A DNA stretch of 64,000 bases, taken from the NCBI RefSeq assembly GCF_016908645.1, contig NZ_JAFBEH010000002.1, positions 41,188 to 105,187 on the forward strand. Reading direction: 5' to 3'. The position numbers were made by a program, and so were the translations under genes. The DNA comes from Streptococcus loxodontisalivarius. GTDB taxonomy: Bacteria > Bacillota > Bacilli > Lactobacillales > Streptococcaceae. Shown here piece after piece: positions 57,032 to 64,000 of this stretch. Positions within the stretch are counted from its first letter, which is position 1. Every line of letters begins with the position of its first letter. The notes beneath the pieces were generated by a model that saw only the letters and a list, made by a program, of their open reading frames with translations, made no database searches and was not told the origin of the DNA.

Positions 57032-59233
57032 ATGATTATACTTGAAAAGGAAACCGTAATTGCAAAACCGATGACTGTTATTAAGCGAGATGGACGTCGT
57101 GTTAGCTTTGACACAGAGAAGATTTACGATGCTCTCTTGAAGGCAGCTACTAAGGTAACTAGTCTCTCTCCAAGACTAGAAGTCAAACTTCAGGGAATCT
57201 GTGATCAGGTTGTTGCTGAAATTGTTCAACGTTTTGACAAGGATATCAAAATCTATGAAATTCAGAGCATTGTTGAGCATGAACTTCTGGAATCTGATGA
57301 GGTTGCCATTGCACAAGAATATATCAACTACCGCACTAAGCGTGACTTTGAACGCCATCAGGCGATGGATATCAATGTCACTATCGATAAATTAATTCAT
57401 AAGGACCAGACAGTTGTCCATGAGAATGCCAACAAGGATAGCGATGTCTTTAATACTCAGCGTGACTTAACCGCAGGGATTGTCGGCAAATCAATTGGTC
57501 TAAAAATGCTTCCTTCTCATGTGGCAAATGCCCACCAAAAAGGTGATATTCACTATCATGATTTGGATTATAGTCCTTATACTCCAATGACCAACTGCTG
57601 TTTGATTGATTTCAAAGGCATGTTGGCCAATGGTTTCAAGATTGGGAATGCTGAGGTTGAGAGTCCAAAATCAATTCAGACAGCGACAGCTCAGATTTCT
57701 CAAATCATTGCTAATGTTGCTTCTAGCCAGTACGGTGGCTGTACGGCTGACCGTATCGATGAATTTTTGGCACCATACGCAGAGCTTAACTACAAGAAGC
57801 ATTTGGCTGACGCAGAAAAATGGGTGGCAGCTGACAAGCGTGAAGACTATGCGCGTGAGAAGACTCAAAAAGACATCTATGATGCTATGCAGAGTCTTGA
57901 ATACGAAATCAATACGCTTTTCACATCAAATGGTCAAACGCCATTTACATCGCTTGGTTTTGGTTTAGGAACCAATTGGTTTGAGCGTGAGATTCAGAAG
58001 GCTATTCTCAATATCCGCATCAAGGGATTGGGATCTGAGCACCGCACTGCTATTTTCCCAAAACTCATCTTCACAGTGAAGCGTGGGCTTAATCTTGAAG
58101 TGGGAACGCCTAACTATGATATCAAGCAACTAGCCTTGGAATGTGCGACGAAGCGTATGTATCCTGACATGCTGTCTTATGATAAGATTGTCGAGTTGAC
58201 AGGTTCTTTCAAGGCACCTATGGGTTGTCGTTCATTCTTGCAAGGTTGGAAAGACGAAAATGGTGTCGAGGTTAACTCAGGTCGTATGAATCTGGGTGTC
58301 GTTACGGTTAATCTACCACGTATCGCCCTAGAGTCTAAGGGAGATCTTGATAAGTTCTGGTCACTCTTTGAAGAGCGTATGGGGATTGCTAAGGATGCTT
58401 TGACTTATCGTGTGGAGCGTGTCAAAGAAGCAACGCCAGCTAACGCACCTATCCTCTATCAGTATGGAGCTTTTGGTCAACGTCTTGGTAAGTTTGACAG
58501 TGTCGATGCTCTTTTTAAAAATCGCAGAGCGACCGTCTCACTTGGTTACATTGGTCTCTATGAAGTGGCTACTGTTTTCTACGGTGGTGACTGGGAATCA
58601 AATCCAGAAGCTAAAGCCTTCACGGTTGACATCGTTCGTCAGATGAAGGAGCTCTGTGCTGACTGGTCTGATGAGTACGACTACCATTTCTCAGTCTACT
58701 CAACGCCATCAGAAAGTTTGACAGATCGCTTCTGCCGTCTCGATACAGAGAAGTTTGGTATCGTAACCGATATCACTGATAAAGAGTACTACACCAATTC
58801 TTTCCACTATGATGTGCGTAAGAATCCAACACCATTTGAAAAGCTAGAGTTTGAAAGAGCCTATCCAGAAGCAGGGGCGACAGGTGGTTTCATTCACTAC
58901 TGTGAGTACCCAGTTCTTCAGCAAAATCCTAAGGCTCTAGAGGCTGTTTGGGATTACGCCTATGACCGTGTTGGCTATCTAGGAACCAATACACCGATTG
59001 ATCGTTGCTACAAATGTAATTTTGAAGGTGACTTCACCCCAACAGAGCGTGGTTTCATGTGTCCCAACTGTGGCAACACTGATCCCAAGACTGTTGATGT
59101 TGTTAAACGTACCTGTGGTTATCTAGGAAACCCGCAAGCTCGTCCAATGGTTAAAGGACGCCACAAGGAAATCGCTGCGCGTGTCAAACATATGAATGGA
59201 TCAAGCATTAAGAATCCTGGACAAAGTGAATAG
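57032..59233 (+). CDS. nrdD: anaerobic ribonucleoside-triphosphate reductase NrdD
   Basis: 733 residues from the ATG after GAGGTGAT; an earlier in-frame TTG lies in the promoter. ATP-cone (about 12-105, VIKRDGRRVSFDTEKIYDAL), large barrel with the radical-site region, a zinc ribbon (CYKCN..CPNC, about 678-700) and the C-terminal glycyl radical loop RTCGYLG. Reduces NTPs with formate under anoxia; NrdG makes the glycyl radical. First gene of the nrd operon under NrdR. Confidence 0.97.
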   Translation: MIILEKETVIAKPMTVIKRDGRRVSFDTEKIYDALLKAATKVTSLSPRLEVKLQGICDQVVAEIVQRFDKDIKIYEIQSIVEHELLESDEVAIAQEYINYRTKRDFERHQAMDINVTIDKLIHKDQTVVHENANKDSDVFNTQRDLTAGIVGKSIGLKMLPSHVANAHQKGDIHYHDLDYSPYTPMTNCCLIDFKGMLANGFKIGNAEVESPKSIQTATAQISQIIANVASSQYGGCTADRIDEFLAPYAELNYKKHLADAEKWVAADKREDYAREKTQKDIYDAMQSLEYEINTLFTSNGQTPFTSLGFGLGTNWFEREIQKAILNIRIKGLGSEHRTAIFPKLIFTVKRGLNLEVGTPNYDIKQLALECATKRMYPDMLSYDKIVELTGSFKAPMGCRSFLQGWKDENGVEVNSGRMNLGVVTVNLPRIALESKGDLDKFWSLFEERMGIAKDALTYRVERVKEATPANAPILYQYGAFGQRLGKFDSVDALFKNRRATVSLGYIGLYEVATVFYGGDWESNPEAKAFTVDIVRQMKELCADWSDEYDYHFSVYSTPSESLTDRFCRLDTEKFGIVTDITDKEYYTNSFHYDVRKNPTPFEKLEFERAYPEAGATGGFIHYCEYPVLQQNPKALEAVWDYAYDRVGYLGTNTPIDRCYKCNFEGDFTPTERGFMCPNCGNTDPKTVDVVKRTCGYLGNPQARPMVKGRHKEIAARVKHMNGSSIKNPGQSE

Positions 59234-59254
59234 AAAAAGAGGAAGGAGAGGTTC

Positions 59255-59524
59255 ATGACATCAGATAAAACCATGGTTTATTTCAATTCAGACAAGCAGG
59301 ATTTAAAGGAAGATTTGACTTTGGTTTGGGATGCCATTGATGAACTGGGTTACAATTCAGTCAATCAATTAATCGGCTATCTGCTGAGTGGTGATCTGAC
59401 CTTTATTCCTCATCATAAAAATGCAAGACAAGTCTTGAAAGACTATCAACCAGATGATATCCTAGAAGTGTTGGTAAAAAATTATCTACAGAAAGGAGAC
59501 CATCAATGGGAAAATATCAATTAG
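59255..59524 (+). CDS. IreB-like paralogue in the nrd operon
   Basis: 89 residues, same length as IreB at 54062 and about one third identical, with GYNSVNQLIGYLLSGDLTFI aligning to [20 protein letters not shown]. The N-terminal Thr-containing phospho-site segment is altered (MTSDKTMVYF). AAGGAG precedes the ATG, 21 nt after nrdD. A role linking kinase signalling to ribonucleotide reduction is conjecture. It overlaps the next small gene by 19 nt. Confidence 0.85.
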   Translation: MTSDKTMVYFNSDKQDLKEDLTLVWDAIDELGYNSVNQLIGYLLSGDLTFIPHHKNARQVLKDYQPDDILEVLVKNYLQKGDHQWENIN

Positions 59525-59637
59525 ACTATAAAGGTATGCAGCAAGTTGAACGTTTTCACGAGAAAAATTCAACAGGTAAAAATGACAAAAAAGCACGTGT
59601 ACAGGAGCTTTTGAAAAAAGCAGGGAAGAAGAAATAA
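59506..59637 (+). CDS. small basic protein of the nrd operon, 43 residues
   Basis: 43 residues, MGKYQLDYKGMQQVERFHEK then NSTGKNDKKARVQELLKKAG, with a run of Lys at the end. AAAGGAG lies 8 nt before the ATG. A short Lys-rich protein occurs at this place in the pneumococcal nrdD-nrdG operon. It overlaps the end of the IreB-like gene. Function unknown. Confidence 0.75.
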   Translation: MGKYQLDYKGMQQVERFHEKNSTGKNDKKARVQELLKKAGKKK

Positions 59638-59691
59638 GCTTGAGAGATTCTTGATCTTTATTTTGAGCTGTGCTTATTTTTACAAAAAGAG

Positions 59692-59720
59692 AGAGCTGAG
59701 TATCTAACTCAGCTCTTTTA
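59692..59720 (+). terminator. hairpin between the nrd small gene and the acetyltransferase
   Basis: AGAGCTGAGT-atct-AACTCAGCTCT with Ts. Inside the operon it may be a partial terminator. Confidence 0.85.
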
Positions 59721-59737
59721 CTATAAAGGAGGTTTGT

Positions 59738-60271
59738 ATGCTTGTTTTAAGACGACCAGAAGCGACAGATGAGGCTGCTATTTTGGAGATGATGGCAGAG
59801 TTCATTGAAGCTGACTCAGCTCACGATGGTGGCTTTTGGCAGCCTGACCAGTTTCATTACGGGGATTGGTTAGAGGCTAATCAGCTGGCTGAGATGGGAA
59901 TTGGGATTTCAGATGGATGGGTTCCGGCTATACAGTTTGTTGCTTTTGACAATGGCAGAGCTATCGGCTTTCTTAGTTTACGCTTAAGACTCAATGATCA
60001 CTTGATCAATCACGGTGGTCATATCGGCTACTCTGTCAGACCTTCGGCGCGTGGGAATGGCTTTGCTAAGGAGATGTTGAAACAAGGTATCAGCGCAGCT
60101 ATTTCCAAAAATATCCCCAAGATTTTACTTACCTGCCATGAGGAGAATGCGGCTAGTCGTGCTGTGATTTTGGCTAATGGTGGTGTCTTAGAGGATATTC
60201 GTGAGGGAACAGAGCGCTACTGGATAGGAGGAAATCATGAACAATCCAAAACCCCAGGAATGGAAGAGTGA
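59738..60271 (+). CDS. GNAT family N-acetyltransferase
   Basis: 177 residues. The acetyl-CoA fold shows YSVRPSARGNGFAKEMLKQG (the R/QxxGxG/A-type loop, about 107-127) and LLTCHEENAASRAVILANGG. Substrate unknown; the gene is conserved between nrdD and nrdG in related streptococci. AAAGGAGG precedes the ATG. Overlaps nrdG by 35 nt. Confidence 0.9.
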   Translation: MLVLRRPEATDEAAILEMMAEFIEADSAHDGGFWQPDQFHYGDWLEANQLAEMGIGISDGWVPAIQFVAFDNGRAIGFLSLRLRLNDHLINHGGHIGYSVRPSARGNGFAKEMLKQGISAAISKNIPKILLTCHEENAASRAVILANGGVLEDIREGTERYWIGGNHEQSKTPGMEE

Positions 60272-60836
60272 GGAGCTCAGCCAAGGTCGGATTATTGACT
60301 ATAAGGCCTTTAATTTTGTAGATGGTGAGGGAGTTCGTAACTCTCTTTATGTGGCTGGCTGTATGTTTCACTGCGAGGGCTGCTATAATGTGGCCACTTG
60401 GTCCTTTAATGCAGGAATTCCCTATACAGAAGAGCTGGAAGAACAAATTATGGAGGATTTAGCACAACCTTATGTGCAAGGGCTGACGCTGTTAGGAGGC
60501 GAGCCTTTCCTCAATACTGGTATTCTTCTTCCCTTGGTCAAACGTATTCGTAGAGAGCTTCCTGACAAGGATATCTGGTCATGGACAGGCTATACTTGGG
60601 AAGAGATGCTGCAAGAGACTGATGATAAGTTAGAATTGCTGAGCTTGATTGATATTTTGGTAGATGGACGTTTTGACCGTAGCAAAAAGAACCTCATGCT
60701 ACAATTTCGAGGTTCTTCTAATCAACGTATCATCGATGTTCAAAAGTCTTTGGCAAGCGGACAAGTTGTCCTCTGGGATAAACTCAACGATGGCGATCAG
60801 GCATATGAACAAGTAAGCCGAGATGATTTGATATAG
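60237..60836 (+). CDS. nrdG: anaerobic ribonucleotide reductase activase NrdG
   Basis: 199 residues, ATG after AGGAGG. Radical-SAM cluster motif CMFHCEGC (Cys42, 46, 49), then GGEPFLN and WTGYTWEE. Generates the glycyl radical on NrdD. The stop codon TAG lies in the first bases of the MITE that follows, so the element defines the end of the gene. Confidence 0.97.
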   Translation: MNNPKPQEWKSEELSQGRIIDYKAFNFVDGEGVRNSLYVAGCMFHCEGCYNVATWSFNAGIPYTEELEEQIMEDLAQPYVQGLTLLGGEPFLNTGILLPLVKRIRRELPDKDIWSWTGYTWEEMLQETDDKLELLSLIDILVDGRFDRSKKNLMLQFRGSSNQRIIDVQKSLASGQVVLWDKLNDGDQAYEQVSRDDLI

Positions 60837-60937
60837 TGGATTGAATAAAGGTTAGGACGTCGTTAAGTCGCTTCGATGAACGTCAGTTCTATCTTCAGCT
60901 CCTTGCCTAGTCCTATTCCTTTCTCAATCCACTATAT
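60831..60937. mobile_element. 107-bp MITE-like repeat with TA-flanked inverted ends
   Basis: Ends TATAGTGGATTGA..AAAGG and CCTTTCTCAATCCACTATA are imperfect inverted repeats of about 28 bp, flanked by TA/AT. No coding capacity. A shorter relative lies at 5601-5680. Size, TA boundaries and inverted ends resemble IS630-derived miniature elements. Confidence 0.75.
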
Positions 60938-60987
60938 AAAACTTGAATAAGTAGACTAGAGTTTAGAAGAATGCTTGTCTAGAAGTA

Positions 60988-61018
60988 AAAAGGTTTGAGA
61001 TTTCTCAAACCTTTTTTG
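60988..61018. terminator. bidirectional terminator (yaaA side and nrd side)
   Basis: AAAAGGTTTGAGA-ttt-TCTCAAACCTTTT; the end of yaaA lies inside it. Confidence 0.9.
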
Positions 61019-61730
61019 TATAAACGAGTTGATGCTCTGTTGATAAGTCTGGTCGGAAGAGAAAGTCTGAGAAGGTCAGCTCTTTCAACTTATCCACAGA
61101 CTGAACTTGCTCTTGGCAGGCAGCTGTTAAAAAGGCACCTCGAGCTTTTTTTGAAATGGTGGAATGTGTTTTGAGTTGGCCATCTTTTTCTTCCATGAAT
61201 TTCACGGTAATGAACTGGTCTCGAATTTTTTTTGAGAAGACTTCTTCAAATTCGCTAGATAGTAGGGAAATAATCTGTCCCTTTTTCGAAACGAAATCAT
61301 CGTAATCATGACGCCAGTAGGCCTTGAGACTTTGACCATCGACAGACATTTTGGTATGAAAATCGTGTCGATGCTCTGCTATTGGCCCATAGGCCGGAAT
61401 AATACCATAGAGAGAAGAGGTGATAAAGACGCAATTCTTGAGATAGTCATTTTGACTATCGATAAGATTTTTATCGATATAGCGATACATGAGACCATTA
61501 AAAAGCTGGATAGCTGGGTAGGAAGGAGCTGTTCCAGATATGATATCTCTGATACGTGCTTCCTCTTTTTCAGCAGCAGCTTCTTTGATCTTATAGGCAT
61601 TGGCTAGTTGAGAGAGGCTCATCTGGCTCATTTCTTGGATGATAGCAGAGCTTTTGTCGCTCATTTCATGTGAATAAGTCTCCTGAGGGACTTTCATTTC
61701 TTTAGCGGTTGGAATTAAAAATGTTAACAT
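61005..61730 (-). CDS. yaaA: YaaA/UPF0246 peroxide-stress protein
   Basis: 241 residues, MLTFLIPTAKEM, then SSLYGIIPAYGPIAEHRHDF and YWRHDYDDF, the family's conserved stretches. In E. coli YaaA lowers free iron during peroxide stress. Its last codons form the left arm of the terminator. ATG at the window's 61730 lacks a strong ribosome site (AATGTTAAC region). Confidence 0.9.
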   Translation of the reverse strand: MLTFLIPTAKEMKVPQETYSHEMSDKSSAIIQEMSQMSLSQLANAYKIKEAAAEKEEARIRDIISGTAPSYPAIQLFNGLMYRYIDKNLIDSQNDYLKNCVFITSSLYGIIPAYGPIAEHRHDFHTKMSVDGQSLKAYWRHDYDDFVSKKGQIISLLSSEFEEVFSKKIRDQFITVKFMEEKDGQLKTHSTISKKARGAFLTAACQEQVQSVDKLKELTFSDFLFRPDLSTEHQLVYTKKV

Positions 61731-61761
61731 AGTTTCATTGTAAAAAAGAAAGTTTACTTGG

Positions 61762-62406
61762 TCAAGTAAGTAAACTTTGGTAGATGTCTAAATCTTGGTC
61801 CTTGAAAACATTGATGACTACGATAATATCGTGGTCTTTTTGAAAGTCTTCAATGGTTTTGAGGGCATTTTTTGCGGCTAGGTCGTTAGGAAAGTGAAAT
61901 TCACCAGTGGATATGCAGGGAAAGGCAATGCTTTTTAGTCCTTTTTCCACAGCTAGCTCTAAAGATTGTTGATAAGAGGAAGTTAATTGCTTCATTTGAG
62001 CCAAACTTGGTTTATCCACAATAATTGGTCCAACTGTGTGGATAACATATTGAACTGGAAGATTCAAGGCTGGTGTGATTTTAGCTTGACCAGTTTCCTC
62101 ATCATGTCCCTGATCTTCCATGATTTGCTGACAAGCCATTCGCAACTGGAAACCGGCCTGACTGTGGATAGCATTAACGATGGCATCAACTTTCAGACGG
62201 GTGATGTCCCCCTGCCAGAGATAGAGTTTATCACGAATTGGCTGCATGTCATTTAAACTTAGAGGATATTTTTCTTCTAGTTGCTCCTGCAGATAGGCAT
62301 CCTGCTTTTCATAAAAAGCATCAGGCAAGTCTTGTGGTGTCAGGCTATTAAGGATAGCTCGGATATAGCTTTCTTCCTGACCTGCGATCTTGAGCTCTGG
62401 ATCTAG
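61762..62406 (-). pseudogene. decayed macrodomain (ADP-ribose hydrolase) gene
   Basis: The readable frame (TTG 62328 at earliest) has the macrodomain core VDAIVNA..HTVGPIIV..CISTGEFHFP. In zinc-dependent macrodomains VNA is followed by about 20 residues (N-S-x-L-G-C-F..H..C..DNAIH) holding catalytic and zinc residues; here VNA runs straight into IHSQAGFQLR, so that block is deleted. Homology continues upstream without a start codon to about 62406, where it meets the broken HxlR gene. Inactive remnant. Confidence 0.7.
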
Positions 62407-62733
62407 ATACCTGCCTGTCCAGTTGAAGTTACTCTGTCTCTCATTGGAGACAAGTGGAAAATATTGATTTTGAGAGATTTATTGCAAGGTACAATGCGTT
62501 TTGGTGAGTTGAGAAAATCTATTGGGAGCGTCAGCCAGAAGGTTTTAACCAGCCAGCTCCGCGATATGGAGGCGCAAGGCTTGGTAAATCGTAAGGTTTA
62601 TGCCGAAGTGCCGCCCCGTGTTGAATATTCACTGACTGATACAGGAATGAGCTTGTCTCCAGTCATCGATGCCATGTGGGACTGGGGAACTGTTTATAAG
62701 GAACAGTGTGATTCTTCTATAATAAATTCATAA
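62407..62733 (+). pseudogene. 5'-truncated HxlR-family regulator
   Basis: From 62416 the frame reads CPVEVTLSLIGDKWKILILR, the conserved HxlR start with the sensory Cys, then a full wHTH to residue ..WDWGTVYKEQ. An in-frame TAG sits at 62404-62406 and no ATG/GTG/TTG start precedes the core (first is TTG 62464), so the first few residues and the start are lost. It abuts the macrodomain remnant. Confidence 0.7.
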
Positions 62734-62939
62734 ATTTCCGAAAAATTTTTATGCATATAAGGCAAAACTCTTTGTTTTAAATATAAAAAACAAGGTGTTT
62801 TTTTATGTTTAAAATACATATTATTGAAATATACAAATATGTTTGTCTTTTATAATATATTGACAAATATGATAAAACAGGAGTATAATCGGGTTTGGTA
62901 AAGTTTTATTTGCTAATAATTAAGGGAGTTAACTGAAAA
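62734..62939. other. AT-rich gap with the adhesin promoter
   Basis: No gene. TTGACA (62860-62865), 18-bp spacer, TATAAT (62884-62889) drive the surface protein. The rest is A/T runs. Confidence 0.7.
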
Positions 62940-64000
62940 ATGAAAAAATTATTTTATTTTTTGACGGTGTTTTTATTTAGCTTTTTTGCAATTTCAAACA
63001 CAGTAAAGGCTGATGATGTTAGTAGTAATATTTCATCACTGACAGTCTCGCCTAGTAATGTAAGTGATGGTGGGAAGACAACTGTACGATTTACATTTGA
63101 TGAGCATGCACAAAAGATAAAATCAGGTGATACCATTAATGTTACTTGGCAAAATTCTGGGACAGTTTATGGATCAGGTTTTAGCAAGCAAATTAGTTTA
63201 GAGATTCAAGGAAAACATGTAGGTGATATGGTTATCACTGATGGAGAAGCTCGTGTAACTTTTAATGATAACATTGAAGGTTTACAAAATATTACTGGTT
63301 GGGGAGAATTTGAAATTCAGGCTCGAAATTTAACGGATACAACTGAGGAGCATACGGGAACTTTTGTAATTAATGGTGGAGGGCAATCCACTACAGTGAG
63401 TGTTACTAAGGGAAAATCAGGGACAAGTAGTGTTTTCTACTATAAAACTGGTGATATGTTAACAACTGATACAGATCATGTTCGTTGGTTTTTAAATATT
63501 AATAACGATAAGGTATATGTATCAGATGTTGTTCGTATTGAAGACGAGATTCAATCAGGTCAGACACTGGATATGAGTAGCTTCTATATTACAGTTACAG
63601 GTCAGAGAAACGAAAATTATTATGGAGATGATGCCTTAACAAAATTCTCAAATGATTTTCCAGGTTCAGTGATCTATGCGGATGCAACAACTGGAAAGAT
63701 TAGTGTTTATATACCTCAACAATGGGTATCGCTTAATAGTATTAGTATTATGTATTTGACAAAAGTGGAGAATCCAAATCAAAAAACTTTTGAAAATAAT
63801 AGTAAGGCATGGTACCAAGAGTACAATAAAGAAGCTGTAAATGGTAAAGACTTTAATTTTTCTGTAGCGAATGTACGTGCAGATGGCGGTGCTGACGGAA
63901 ATCGTACAACGACGACAGAAAGTACAACTGAGTCAACAACAACGACAACAGAAAGTACGACTGAGCCAACAACAACGACAACAGAAAGTACAACTGAGTC
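62940..64000 (+). CDS. surface adhesin with collagen-binding-type domain and Thr/Glu repeat stalk (3' end outside)
   Basis: 353 residues in the window. Signal peptide (about 1-25, ending TVKADD), an Ig-like N1 domain (about 28-155, VSSNISSLTVSPSNVSDGGK), a Cna/collagen-binding N2 domain (about 160-320) and then the repeat TTESTTTTTES. A wall-anchor LPXTG would be expected beyond the window. GGGAG is 13 nt before the ATG. Likely a host-matrix adhesin. Confidence 0.85.
   Translation, partial: MKKLFYFLTVFLFSFFAISNTVKADDVSSNISSLTVSPSNVSDGGKTTVRFTFDEHAQKIKSGDTINVTWQNSGTVYGSGFSKQISLEIQGKHVGDMVITDGEARVTFNDNIEGLQNITGWGEFEIQARNLTDTTEEHTGTFVINGGGQSTTVSVTKGKSGTSSVFYYKTGDMLTTDTDHVRWFLNINNDKVYVSDVVRIEDEIQSGQTLDMSSFYITVTGQRNENYYGDDALTKFSNDFPGSVIYADATTGKISVYIPQQWVSLNSISIMYLTKVENPNQKTFENNSKAWYQEYNKEAVNGKDFNFSVANVRADGGADGNRTTTTESTTESTTTTTESTTEPTTTTTESTTE
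63924..64000 (+). repeat. 33-nt tandem repeat (11-residue unit)
   Basis: Units at 63924-63956, 63957-63989 and a partial third; E-S alternates with E-P (TTESTTTTTES, TTEPTTTTTES). The array continues past the window. Confidence 0.85.

Noticed and set aside
60831..60937. BOX element
   Set aside because: The sequence does not match boxA/boxC as I know them; the inverted TA-flanked ends fit a MITE better.

Overview
The window is a chromosomal stretch of a low-GC, naturally competent Streptococcus, most likely an oral species near the mitis/sanguinis groups. The evidence is the set and order of housekeeping genes (ecfT tail, mnmA-nudix-mnmG, gdpP-rplI-dnaB, rpsD, rpmF-rpmG, hisS, aspS, argS/argR-mutS-mutL, ruvA-tag-cinA-recA, spx, ireB-ruvX, nrdD-nrdG), a ComX (cin) box in front of cinA, extended -10 promoters, and a paired NrdR site at nrdD. 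I do not assign a species.

Layout. 1-1750: end of ecfT, then two secreted wall proteins (LysM plus lysozyme-like domain; SLT-like protein). 1796-4332: HAD phosphatase and a GT-C-like membrane protein. 4476-13870: tRNA modification (mnmA, mnmG) with a MarC protein and a Nudix enzyme, then gdpP-rplI-dnaB-veg and rpsD. 13998-18308: TetR regulator divergent from a YhgE/Pip-type membrane protein with two matching operators, a DUF1304 protein and a CoA-type Nudix. 18342-22219: rpmG/rpmF, a KimA-type K+ importer and an EIIA-less PTS permease. 22467-28213: hisS, then an accessory island of two near-identical membrane-tethered MerR regulators around an AT-rich ABC cassette whose ATPase is frameshifted in an A7 run, then a TMEM175-like channel. 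28369-32934: aspS and three tandem YitT proteins. 33005-37826: a sugar module (cre, LicT/BglG-type antiterminator, PTS EIIBC, secreted esterase, DUF1593 lipoprotein). 37866-47672: argS, argR, ylbF-like, mutS, mutL, XRE protein, ruvA and tag; two inverted copies of a small intergenic element bracket mutL-xre. 47693-50877: an AT-rich Rgg regulator, a 33-codon SHP-like peptide gene, a small secreted Tyr-rich protein and an ABC pair. This is the best candidate for an undescribed peptide-signalled system. 50896-60836: cinA-recA, spx, ireB-ruvX-DUF1292, a second GT-C-like protein, and the anaerobic ribonucleotide reductase operon with a second IreB-like protein. 60831-64000: a 107-bp MITE, yaaA, a decayed macrodomain/HxlR junction, and the start of a collagen-binding-type surface adhesin with an 11-residue repeat stalk.

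Working together. Three loci bear on potassium and cyclic-di-AMP (gdpP, kimA, TMEM175). The PTS, esterase and lipoprotein look like one carbon-source unit under CcpA and an antiterminator encoded elsewhere. The nrd operon is controlled by NrdR, with box 2 overlapping the -35. No rRNA, tRNA, CRISPR array or complete insertion sequence was seen.
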